Under the pieces are notes generated by a model. The model had not been told where the DNA came from. It saw only the letters and a program-made list of their open reading frames with translations, and did no database searches. Source: an uncultured Methanobrevibacter sp. (GTDB taxonomy: Archaea > Methanobacteriota > Methanobacteria > Methanobacteriales > Methanobacteriaceae). From it: a DNA stretch of 64,000 nucleotides. Below, one piece after another: positions 53,981 to 62,693 of the stretch (its first letter is position 1; the number at the start of each line of letters is the position of its first letter). Both the position numbers and the translations under genes were made by a program. The stretch is from the NCBI RefSeq assembly GCF_946408925.1, contig NZ_CAMJUE010000002.1, positions 1 to 64,000 of the forward strand. The letters are read 5' to 3'.

Positions 53981-53997
53981 GGGATTTTTCCCTTAAT
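53976..53997. terminator. Convergent hairpin spanning both stop codons
   Basis: ATTAAGGGA-TTTT-TCCCTTAAT, 9-bp perfect stem. Confidence 0.6.
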
Positions 53998-54400
53998 ACT
54001 TAAATTCATATGTTTCTTCAACCTCCATCATATTTCTGATTTCGGCTGTGGCATTGTCTAGGAAAAAGATTCCCATTTCAAAACCGTTTGCCTTGTACAC
54101 TTCAGCGATTTCAGGCATCATTTCAAATGCTTTTTCAACTATTTCTTCGTTTTTGCTTAAATCGGCGGTTCCAAAATATCTAAGGAAATGTTCACCGTCC
54201 CATGCTGCAATTTCCACATTTGGATTGGCTTCCATTTGCTTGTATACGTCCTTGTAGGTTCCAACACCGAAGTAGATTTTGTCGCCGTCCAATAAGTGGA
54301 ATCCGAGCGGCCTTACTTTTGGCTTGTCCCCGTCAACGGTTGCAAGGTAGAATTCTTCTGCTTTTGTTAAAATTTCATCTACTTTTTCAATATTTGACAT
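53993..54400 (-). CDS. Pyridoxamine 5'-phosphate oxidase family protein
   Basis: EFYLATVDGDKPKVRPLGFHLLDGDKIYFGVGTYKDVYKQMEANPNVEIAAW. Confidence 0.93.
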   Translation of the reverse strand: MSNIEKVDEILTKAEEFYLATVDGDKPKVRPLGFHLLDGDKIYFGVGTYKDVYKQMEANPNVEIAAWDGEHFLRYFGTADLSKNEEIVEKAFEMMPEIAEVYKANGFEMGIFFLDNATAEIRNMMEVEETYEFKY

Positions 54401-54731
54401 TTAATCACCTGTATTCTATATTTTGTAAAATTATATATAATGTTATTCGGATTTTGTTTTGAATTTTTTCGATATGAAATCATTTACATCGATATGAAAA
54501 TATTTATATATCAATATTGTCAAAATTATTATTACTAATCAGGATAATTAAATTTCGTGATGATTTGAAACGAAAGTGGAAAAAATATATTATATTTTCA
54601 CAAATTTGTTCATGTGAATGTCTCTTAATTTCACACTTTTGAATTATTGCACATTGTGCATTTATCTGCAAATCTTTAATCATCGTATTTAATAATGCCG
54701 ATTAGTATTATCAATTAAATGGAGAAAAACC

Positions 54732-55562
54732 ATGAAATCTAATAAAATAGTGATAATTGCTTTAATTGCACTTATAGTAGCAGTTGTTAGTATAGGTTCA
54801 GTTTCCGCAGGCTTATTTGACTTTTTAGGTGGAAATTCAAATGCCACTGACAACAGTTTAGATGGAAAAGAAATAAACCTCGCAGCGGCTGCAAGTTTAA
54901 AAAATGTTTTTGATGATAAGTTAATCCCGATGTTTCAGCAGAAATATCCTGGAGTGAAAGTAACACCGACTTACGCTTCAAGTGGGGATTTGCAAACTCA
55001 AATTGAAAACGGTCTGGAAACAGATGTATTCATGTCTGCAGCAAACAAACAAATGAACGCTTTAGTTGAAAAAGATTTAATCGACAATAAGACAAATCTT
55101 CAGTTCCTGGAAAACAAAGTGGTATTGATCGTACCTGCTGATTCAAATTCAAACATTTCTTCCTTCGATGATTTGAAAAATGTAAAAGGTAACATCGCTA
55201 TAGGAGATCCTGAATCCGTGCCTGCAGGACAATACGCTAAGGAAGTATTGAACAACACAGGCATTTGGAGTGATGTCGAGTCCAAATTGTCATTAGGTAC
55301 TGATGTAACTGCAGTATTAAACCAGGTGGCTCAGGGTTCTGCTGAATGCGGTATCGTATATGCAACTGATGCAAAATCCACTGGTGATGTAAAAGTAATC
55401 TGTGAAGCTCCACAAGATGCTTTAAAAACTCCGGTCATCTATCCTGTAGCTGCAATCAAAGATGCTAAAGATGCAGACGCAGCACAAAAATTCTTAGACT
55501 TCCTACAGACTAAAGAAGCTAAAGATATCTTTGTGGAATATGGTTTTACCATTCACGAATAA
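54732..55562 (+). CDS. modA: Molybdate ABC transporter substrate-binding protein
   Basis: INLAAAASLKNVFDDKLIPMFQQKYPGVKVTPTYASSGDLQTQIENG...AIGDPESVPAGQYAKEVL. Confidence 0.95.
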   Translation: MKSNKIVIIALIALIVAVVSIGSVSAGLFDFLGGNSNATDNSLDGKEINLAAAASLKNVFDDKLIPMFQQKYPGVKVTPTYASSGDLQTQIENGLETDVFMSAANKQMNALVEKDLIDNKTNLQFLENKVVLIVPADSNSNISSFDDLKNVKGNIAIGDPESVPAGQYAKEVLNNTGIWSDVESKLSLGTDVTAVLNQVAQGSAECGIVYATDAKSTGDVKVICEAPQDALKTPVIYPVAAIKDAKDADAAQKFLDFLQTKEAKDIFVEYGFTIHE

Positions 55563-55663
55563 ATTTTAAATAATCATATGAATATTTAAATAATATTGAA
55601 TGAGATAATATATTTAGTATTAAAAATATTCATATGAACAATAATTTTTAAGGAGAAAAATTT

Positions 55664-56338
55664 ATGGTAGATTGGTCCCCAATTTTCATTTCAATGAAAA
55701 CAGCAAGCTTGTCAATTTTTATAACTTTTTTTGTCGGCTTGATTGTTGCATGGGGATTAATTAAGATTAAAAACGACACAACAAAAATCGTACTTGATGG
55801 GATTTTCACACTCCCGATAGTATTGCCTCCTACAGTAGTGGGATTCTTTTTATTATACATTTTCGGTGTAAGAGGACCGATCGGAAGTTTTTTTGTTGAA
55901 TTTTTTGCATATAAAATAGCATTTTCATGGCCTGCAACAGTCATTGCGGCGGTCGTGATGTCCTTTCCTTTAATGTACAGGTCAGCCCGTGGAGCATTCG
56001 AGCAGGTGGATACAAACCTTGTCGATGCCGGCCGCACACTGGGGATGTCAGAGTGGAATATTTTCTGGAAAGTGCTCTTTGCAAATGCATTGCCAGGAAT
56101 AATCAGCGGAGGAATACTTGCCTTTGCAAGAGGACTTGGTGAATTCGGTGCAACAGCCATGCTTGCAGGTAACATTGCAGGTCAAACTAGAACACTCCCG
56201 ATGGCAGTTTACTCGGAAGTGGCTGCAGGAAACATGGGGGAAGCATTTAATTATGTAATAGTTATTGTAATCATATCATTTATTGCAATTTTCATTATGG
56301 ATTATGTAACAATACGCAAAGAAAAACAGTGGAGATGA
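55664..56338 (+). CDS. modB: Molybdate ABC transporter permease
   Basis: IVLPPTVVGFFLLYIFG...GRTLGMSEWNIFWKVLFANALPGIISGGILAFARGLGEFGATAMLAGN. Confidence 0.95.
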   Translation: MVDWSPIFISMKTASLSIFITFFVGLIVAWGLIKIKNDTTKIVLDGIFTLPIVLPPTVVGFFLLYIFGVRGPIGSFFVEFFAYKIAFSWPATVIAAVVMSFPLMYRSARGAFEQVDTNLVDAGRTLGMSEWNIFWKVLFANALPGIISGGILAFARGLGEFGATAMLAGNIAGQTRTLPMAVYSEVAAGNMGEAFNYVIVIVIISFIAIFIMDYVTIRKEKQWR

Positions 56339-56342
56339 TGGG

Positions 56343-57380
56343 ATGAGCGATAAACTGTTGAAAGTTGATATCCATAAGAAACTTAAGGAATTTGACCTGG
56401 ATGTTGATTTTGAATTGAAAAAAGGCTGTTTGGGTATTCTCGGCCCTTCCGGTTGCGGTAAAAGCATGACCTTAAAATCCATTGCAGGTATAGTGGATCC
56501 GGACAGGGGAATTATTAGTTTGGACATGGGCGGTAAAACCACTTATTTTGATTCGGATAATAAAATCAATCTAAAACCTCAAAAAAGAAATGTCGGATAT
56601 CTTTTTCAGAATTACGCACTGTTTCCAAATATGACAGTTGAGGAAAACGTTGCAATAGGTTTGGGTAAAAATCATGACGGAACAGTTGTCTCTGAAATGA
56701 TTAAACGCTTTCACCTGGAAGGACTGGAGAAAAGATATCCTCGACAGTTATCCGGAGGCCAACAGCAAAGGGTGGCACTGGCACGTATATTGGCATATGG
56801 GCCTGATGTGTTGCTTTTGGATGAACCTTTCAGTGCCATGGATGCATTGCTGAAGGAGCAGTTGCGTATTGAACTTGTCAATCTGCTGAAATATTTTGAC
56901 GGAATGTCAGTTCTTGTAACTCATGACCGTGATGAGGCATTCCAGTTCTGTGATGAGCTTATAATATTGGATCAGGGTAAAATCATAGCCAAAGGAAAAA
57001 CATATGACCTGTTTGAAAATCCAAAGAAAGTCCAGATAGCTAAACTCACAGGCTGTAAGAACATTTCCAAAATAGAAATGATTGATGATTATCACCTGAA
57101 AGCCTTGAAATGGGGAATTGAATTGGAAGTGTCTGAAAAATTATCCTCTAACATCACTCACATTGGAATAAGGGCGCATGATTTCGCACCAGCAAAAAAA
57201 GAAGAGTTAAATTCATTCAGCGCAGTCAACTCAAAGAAATTGGAAATGCCATTCGAATGGGAAATAACATTGGAAAACGGTTTATGGTGGAAGGTTGAAA
57301 AGCAGATCAGAGACCATGAATTCGAGATTCCCGAGTATTTGAAGGTAGATCCTAAAAACATAATACTGCTTGAAGAATAA
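56343..57380 (+). CDS. modC: Molybdate ABC transporter ATP-binding protein
   Basis: LGPSGCGKSMTLKSIAG...LSGGQQQRVALARILAYGPDVLLLDEPFSAMDALL. Confidence 0.95.
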   Translation: MSDKLLKVDIHKKLKEFDLDVDFELKKGCLGILGPSGCGKSMTLKSIAGIVDPDRGIISLDMGGKTTYFDSDNKINLKPQKRNVGYLFQNYALFPNMTVEENVAIGLGKNHDGTVVSEMIKRFHLEGLEKRYPRQLSGGQQQRVALARILAYGPDVLLLDEPFSAMDALLKEQLRIELVNLLKYFDGMSVLVTHDRDEAFQFCDELIILDQGKIIAKGKTYDLFENPKKVQIAKLTGCKNISKIEMIDDYHLKALKWGIELEVSEKLSSNITHIGIRAHDFAPAKKEELNSFSAVNSKKLEMPFEWEITLENGLWWKVEKQIRDHEFEIPEYLKVDPKNIILLEE

Positions 57381-57624
57381 TTTTGCAAATTTCTTTAAAT
57401 TATTTAATTGCGATGTAGGTATGATTTTAATTATTTTAAAGTATTTTAAATAATTCTTTTAGAAAATCATTTAAAGGTTGTGCTCAAATTTAATGTCAAT
57501 TAACTATATGATGGATAACATTAAATATAATATTATTTCACTGGGAAATTTATCCATCAAACCGTTACTGTTTTGTTTGATGAATACTGTTTCTCTGATT
57601 AAAAAAATTTAGGATGTGTTAAAC

Positions 57625-57765
57625 ATGGCTAAACCTATTGGTCCAACACCTGAACTTGAAGGTGAAGATGCAATTGCGGTTCTTAAAAAGATGAGGGAAC
57701 CGCCTACAAAAGAAGAGATTGAATATGCAAAAAAGATTAAATCTCAAAGGAATGTTCCATTTTAA
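57625..57765 (+). CDS. Small soluble protein (46 aa), antitoxin-like, not in ORF track
   Basis: MAKPIGPTPELEGEDAIAVLKKMREPPTKEEIEYAKKIKSQRNVPF; clean ATG..TAA ORF. Confidence 0.75.
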   Translation: MAKPIGPTPELEGEDAIAVLKKMREPPTKEEIEYAKKIKSQRNVPF

Positions 57766-57783
57766 AAAAATAGTAAAGATGGA

Positions 57784-58374
57784 TTAAGTAGTTAAATCCA
57801 AATCTTTTAAATCATAATAAAGATAGAATGTTCTTGTCGGGTCTTGTTTTTTAATCAATTCTATCTTATCAATATTTTTTTCATCCTTTTTAAGGTTTTT
57901 AAACTTGTTGTTTGTAACATAGAAATTATATGCTGAAGCATATCCTTCAACTACTACAAATCTTAATCCGACATTATTCTCAGCAATTTCATGTAAGTTA
58001 TATAGTATATTTCTAAGAATTTTGGAACCTAATCCATATCATGCATATTTTCTATCGATTGCAAATCTTCCGGTTTTAATTGCGAGGATGGGATTATTTT
58101 CAGAAACATTTAATTTTCCTTTAATTTTTTCTTTTTCAACTTTATCCCTTAATAATTTCAATTTCATAGAATCGGTCAGCAAAGAAACAAAACCAATTAT
58201 CGCACCGTCACATGTAATCAGTTTTGTGAGGTTCAGTTTTTCTTTCTGTTGTTTTAGAGCATCATTTTTTAGAAATTCGTTCAAATCGTCACATTCACAT
58301 TCAAAATTGCTTAAATCATGGTTCTTGGTTAATGTTTCAAATCTGTAATTATTTTTAATGTATTCAATGTCCAT
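57784..58374 (-). pseudogene. GNAT acetyltransferase interrupted by one in-frame TGA (58039-58041)
   Basis: MDIEYIKNNYRFETLTKNHDLSNFECECDDLNEFLKNDA...RFAIDRKYA*YGLGSKILRNILYNLHEIAENNVGLRFVVVEGYASAYNFYVTNNKF..., same frame before and after TGA (197 codons incl. final stop). Confidence 0.88.
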
Positions 58375-58485
58375 ATTGCTATATTAAATCACTTGATATT
58401 TAAAAATATGTATTAATTGAACTCAATATTGATTTTAACTAATTATAATTCATGTATATCTCAATATTGCAGTGAACATATAGTT

Positions 58486-59022
58486 TCAGTATTTAAAACA
58501 GTCTTTCTGATGATTGTCAATCACTCCAATTGACTCGAGATATGAATATATAATTGTAGGGCCGACAAATTTCATTCCTCTTTTTTTCAAATCCTTCGAA
58601 ATAGTTTTGGATAAATCAGATTCAGTTAAAAACTCCGCTTTAATGATTTCACCATTTGTAAAACTCCAGATGTATTTATCAAAACTTCCAAATTCCTTTT
58701 GAATTTCAATAAAAACCTTGGCATTGTTTATTGCAGAGGTGATTTTGCCCTTATGGCGGATGATGCCTTCATTTAAGCGCAATTCTTCAACCTTGTCATC
58801 ATCATAACTGGCAACTTTAACAACATCAAAACCATCAAAAGCCTTTTGGAAGTTTTCACGCTTTTTAAGAATTGTTATCCAGGACAATCCGGCCTGAAAT
58901 GATTCCAAAACCAACATTTCAAACAGTTCCCTATCATCATGGGTTGGCACACCCCATTCCTCATCATGATATCTGATATAAATTTCATCGCTTCCGGCCC
59001 AACTGCATCTTTGTTTAGTCAT
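58486..59022 (-). CDS. tag: DNA-3-methyladenine glycosylase I
   Basis: RCSWAGSDEIYIRYHDEEWGVPTHDDRELFEMLVLESFQAGLSWITILKKRENF. Confidence 0.97.
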   Translation of the reverse strand: MTKQRCSWAGSDEIYIRYHDEEWGVPTHDDRELFEMLVLESFQAGLSWITILKKRENFQKAFDGFDVVKVASYDDDKVEELRLNEGIIRHKGKITSAINNAKVFIEIQKEFGSFDKYIWSFTNGEIIKAEFLTESDLSKTISKDLKKRGMKFVGPTIIYSYLESIGVIDNHQKDCFKY

Positions 59023-59293
59023 AAAAATACTTATTATCTACTTAATTTAAATATATTTTTAATGGAAAATATTTTTCAAAAAAATTGAATATTTGGATGA
59101 ACTCATCAAAAAAGAACTGCATATTGATAGTAGGCAAATTTTGTTCGGGAAAATAATGAACACTGAAAACAGAAAAATTATATGGGCTGCAAATAAAAAT
59201 TAATGATATTTCTAATTTTATTTAATGGACTATCAGTGATGGAGTGCTATGGGATAATCTAGAAATATGTTATCAAAAAAATAAGGAGATTTA

Positions 59294-60439
59294 ATGATGG
59301 TGCAATTAGGTTTTGGGATGATGAGACTCCCGCTATTGGATGAAAATGATCAGACAAGCATTGATGTGGAACAGGTAAAAAAGATGGTAGATACCTATAT
59401 GGAAAGCGGTTTTAACTATTTCGACACTGCATTCGTTTACCATGAAGGTGTAGGGGAATCCACATTCAAAAAGACAGTTGTTGAGAGATATCCGAGGGAT
59501 TCATTCAAGATTGCAACAAAACTTCCATTGTTTGTAATTACTGAAGAGTCTCAATTGGAGCCGATATTCGCCCAGCAACTGGAAAACTGTGGTGTTGACT
59601 ACATTGATTATTTCATGCTTCACAATGTAAGCGGATTTACTGAAAACGCATGGAAAAATGTGGATTTATATTCATTCATCGAGAAGAAAAAGCAAGAGGG
59701 AAAAATTAAACACATCGGAATATCCACTCATGGGGATGCCGAATTCTTGGAAGAGATATTGTTTGACCATCCTGAATTGGAATTTGTCCTTCTTCAAATC
59801 AACTATCTCGACTGGGAAGATGAGGGAATTGATGCCAAAAAATGTTGGGAAGTTGCAAGAAAATACAATAAGAAAATAATGATTATGGAACCTTACAAAG
59901 GAGGATTTTTAGCCGATGTTCCTGAGGAAGCTGAAAAAATCATGAAGGAATTTAATCCTGACAGATCAGTTGTTTCATGGGCAATGAGATTTGTGGCAAA
60001 TTTGGATGATATTGATGTTGTTTTAACAGGTGCAAGCACTCTCAAACAGCTTGAAGACAATATTCATGAGTTTAAAAATGCAGATCCGTTAAACGATGAT
60101 GAGATAGAAGTCATAAAAGAGGTAACCGAAATCATTAACAGTAACATCACTGTAGACTGTACAAAATGCCGATACTGTGTAGATGCCTGTACTGAAGACA
60201 TTGACATTGCAAAATTATTTGATTTGTACAATAAACATAAAATGCTCAAGACTGATGAGTGGACACAATTCGGTAATGCATACCTTAATTATACAAAGCT
60301 TCCGGATGTCGGAATCGCTTCAGACTGCATAGAATGTGAGGCATGCATCGAGGAATGTCCTCAGTCAATCAATATTCCTGATGTCTTAAAGGATGTTGCA
60401 AAAACATTCGAAACTGAAATCTATGGTTTTCAAAATTAA
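59294..60439 (+). CDS. Aldo/keto reductase with C-terminal 4Fe-4S domains
   Basis: LGFGMMRLPLLDEND...FDTAFVYHEG...CTKCRYCVDAC, CIECEACIEECPQSI. Confidence 0.95.
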   Translation: MMVQLGFGMMRLPLLDENDQTSIDVEQVKKMVDTYMESGFNYFDTAFVYHEGVGESTFKKTVVERYPRDSFKIATKLPLFVITEESQLEPIFAQQLENCGVDYIDYFMLHNVSGFTENAWKNVDLYSFIEKKKQEGKIKHIGISTHGDAEFLEEILFDHPELEFVLLQINYLDWEDEGIDAKKCWEVARKYNKKIMIMEPYKGGFLADVPEEAEKIMKEFNPDRSVVSWAMRFVANLDDIDVVLTGASTLKQLEDNIHEFKNADPLNDDEIEVIKEVTEIINSNITVDCTKCRYCVDACTEDIDIAKLFDLYNKHKMLKTDEWTQFGNAYLNYTKLPDVGIASDCIECEACIEECPQSINIPDVLKDVAKTFETEIYGFQN

Positions 60440-60503
60440 GTAAGTTTTAATAAATATTAATTATATATTTATTAATAGTTAGTTTATATAAGAGGATTTT
60501 ATT

Positions 60504-60854
60504 ATGATACCTGGTATGAATAAAAAACAGATGAAACAGATGGAAAGGCAAATGAAAAAAATGGGTATGAAAATGGATGACCTTCCTGGAGCTCAAGAAG
60601 TCATTATCCGTTTTGAAGATAAAGAATTAATTATCGATAATCCCAGTGTTAGTTTAATGAATGTAATGGGACAGGAAACATATCAAATTGAAGGTAAGGC
60701 TCGTGAAGTGGAATTGGAATATGAAATTGAAATTCCTGATGAAGATGTGGAAATGGTAGCTAACAGTGCTGGAGTCAGTGAAGATAAAGCAAGAGAAGCA
60801 TTGGAAGAATGTAAAGGAGACCTTGCAGAAGCTATCATGAAATTAAACCAATAG
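60504..60854 (+). CDS. nac: Archaeal nascent polypeptide-associated complex protein
   Basis: MIPGMNKKQMKQMERQMKKMGMKMDDL...UBA tail EDKAREALEECKGDLAEAIMKL. Confidence 0.97.
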   Translation: MIPGMNKKQMKQMERQMKKMGMKMDDLPGAQEVIIRFEDKELIIDNPSVSLMNVMGQETYQIEGKAREVELEYEIEIPDEDVEMVANSAGVSEDKAREALEECKGDLAEAIMKLNQ

Positions 60855-60859
60855 ATAAT

Positions 60860-61603
60860 ATGACTTTAATCGTTCACATTTCAGATTTGCATATCTCCAA
60901 TTCCTCATTTGATGAGGATGTGTTTATGGTGGCTGTAGAAGAAATAAATAATCTGAAGCCGGATATGGTGATTTTAACAGGGGATATCACTAACCGGGGT
61001 TATTATACAGAGTTTGAGCAGGCCACCAGATATTTGAAAATGTTTGAAGCACCATTATTTGCAGTTCCCGGAAACCATGATGCTCGAAATTTAGGTTATC
61101 AGACCTTTGAAGAGTTGGTTGGCGAAAAAAGTTGGAAACTAACAATGGATGATAATTTTACAGTAATCGGGCTTGACAGCAGTTCTCCAGATGAAAATAA
61201 GGGGCATGTGGGAACTCCTCAACATATGTGGCTGGAACACCAATTGGATGAATGTGTGGTAAATGATCAGTTCTCCATTGTTGCATTGCACCATCATGTA
61301 CTTCCTATTCCTCAAACTGGAAGAGAACGTAATGTTTTATCTGATGCTGGAGATATTTTAAAAACCTTAACAACACATGAGGTTGATTTGGTTTTATCCG
61401 GACATAAGCATGTGCCGAATATCTGGAAAATAAACAATACCATTATCGCCAATGCAGGCTCACTATCCTCAAATAAGCTCAGAGGGAAAAACAGAAACTC
61501 ATATAATGTTTATAATATATCAGAAACTGAAATTGAGATTTTCCTTCATGAAGTGAATGGCGAGAGATTTTTATTTGGAAAATATCCGAGAAATCTTTTA
61601 TAA
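60860..61603 (+). CDS. Metallophosphoesterase (CpdA/Icc-like, class III cyclic-nucleotide PDE family)
   Basis: HISDLHISN...ILTGDITNRGYY...VPGNHDARN...ALHHHVLP...SGHKHVP. Confidence 0.88.
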   Translation: MTLIVHISDLHISNSSFDEDVFMVAVEEINNLKPDMVILTGDITNRGYYTEFEQATRYLKMFEAPLFAVPGNHDARNLGYQTFEELVGEKSWKLTMDDNFTVIGLDSSSPDENKGHVGTPQHMWLEHQLDECVVNDQFSIVALHHHVLPIPQTGRERNVLSDAGDILKTLTTHEVDLVLSGHKHVPNIWKINNTIIANAGSLSSNKLRGKNRNSYNVYNISETEIEIFLHEVNGERFLFGKYPRNLL

Positions 61604-61667
61604 ATAATAACTTTAAATACTGAATAGGATATAAATATTAAACTGAATTAAATTTTTAGGTGATATT

Positions 61668-62693
61668 ATGAAAGTGGTCGTAGATGCTTCAAATGTGGCT
61701 CATTATGTTAAAAATGAAAACGGACAACCTATGATTTCAAACATTCTTGCAGCTGTAAAAGCATTAGAGGAAAGTGAGGATGAATTTGTAATTATTGCTG
61801 ATGCATCACTTCGTCATGATATTGATGATAAGGAAAAATTTGCTAGATTGTTGGAAAGTGATAATGTAGAGGAAGTTCCAGCAGGAAACGATGCAGATCA
61901 TTTCATATTGGATATTGCAACCCGTGAAAAAGCTAAAATATTATCAAATGATAAATTCAGAGATTATGCTGCTGAATTTAGAAATATTGCTTCTATGAGA
62001 ATTCCATTCATAATCGACAATGGAAGACTTACATTTGGAAAACCAAAAAAACCTAAAAAAGATAAAAATATTCTTCAACATATATGTGATGAAATTATAA
62101 AAGAGTTAAACTTCAAAAAATGGGAAATATATACCGGAAAAGAAGGTTTGGAAATTTCCCCATTGAATATAGCAAAACAGGCTATCATACGCATTGACAA
62201 TGAGAATAATGCTGAATCAAAATTGGAAAACATTTTTGCAAAAATACCAATGTTTAATAAAATTGTAGAAATGGTTGATGATGTCGAAATTGCAGCACCA
62301 TACGTTATTTTTGTATTGGTGCATCCTAAAGATTATAAAGTCGCTGTAAAAAATGCAGGTAATATATCAGTCACAATAGCAGACAGATTAGGTCTTGAGA
62401 AAAAACCATTAATTGCAGTGAGAAATGATTTGTTCACAAAACCTGGCACTTTTGAATTAAATATTCTGCTTGCAGATGAAGTAACTGAAACTGCTCCATA
62501 TAACATTTTGGTACGTGTATGTGAACATGATGAAGTATTCATTAAAAGAAATTCAAGAAATATTGCAAGTACAATTGCTGGAAGGCTTGGATCATGGAAG
62601 TTTCCTTTCGTATCTGTAAAACCTGACATGCTTTTAGAAAAACCTGGTCAATTTGAAATAGAACTTGAAAAAGGGGGAGACTTAGATGGCTAA
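61668..62693 (+). CDS. NYN-domain (Zc3h12a/Regnase-like) RNase with duplicated C-terminal module
   Basis: KVVVDASNVAHYV...NDADHFILDIATREKAKILSNDKFRDYAAEF; repeats APYVIFVLVHPKD.. and APYNILVRVCEHD.. Confidence 0.8.
   Translation: MKVVVDASNVAHYVKNENGQPMISNILAAVKALEESEDEFVIIADASLRHDIDDKEKFARLLESDNVEEVPAGNDADHFILDIATREKAKILSNDKFRDYAAEFRNIASMRIPFIIDNGRLTFGKPKKPKKDKNILQHICDEIIKELNFKKWEIYTGKEGLEISPLNIAKQAIIRIDNENNAESKLENIFAKIPMFNKIVEMVDDVEIAAPYVIFVLVHPKDYKVAVKNAGNISVTIADRLGLEKKPLIAVRNDLFTKPGTFELNILLADEVTETAPYNILVRVCEHDEVFIKRNSRNIASTIAGRLGSWKFPFVSVKPDMLLEKPGQFEIELEKGGDLDG

Noticed and set aside
58039-58041. TGA in the GNAT gene as selenocysteine or recoded codon
   Set aside because: No selenoprotein use is known to me for Methanobrevibacter, the expected residue is Gly, and no SECIS-like structure was recognised.
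59063-59203. Short open stretch ...FFKKIEYLDELIKKELHIDSRQILFGKIMNTENRKIIWAANKN*
   Set aside because: No good in-frame start with SD and no family recognised; possibly a gene fragment but unsupported.
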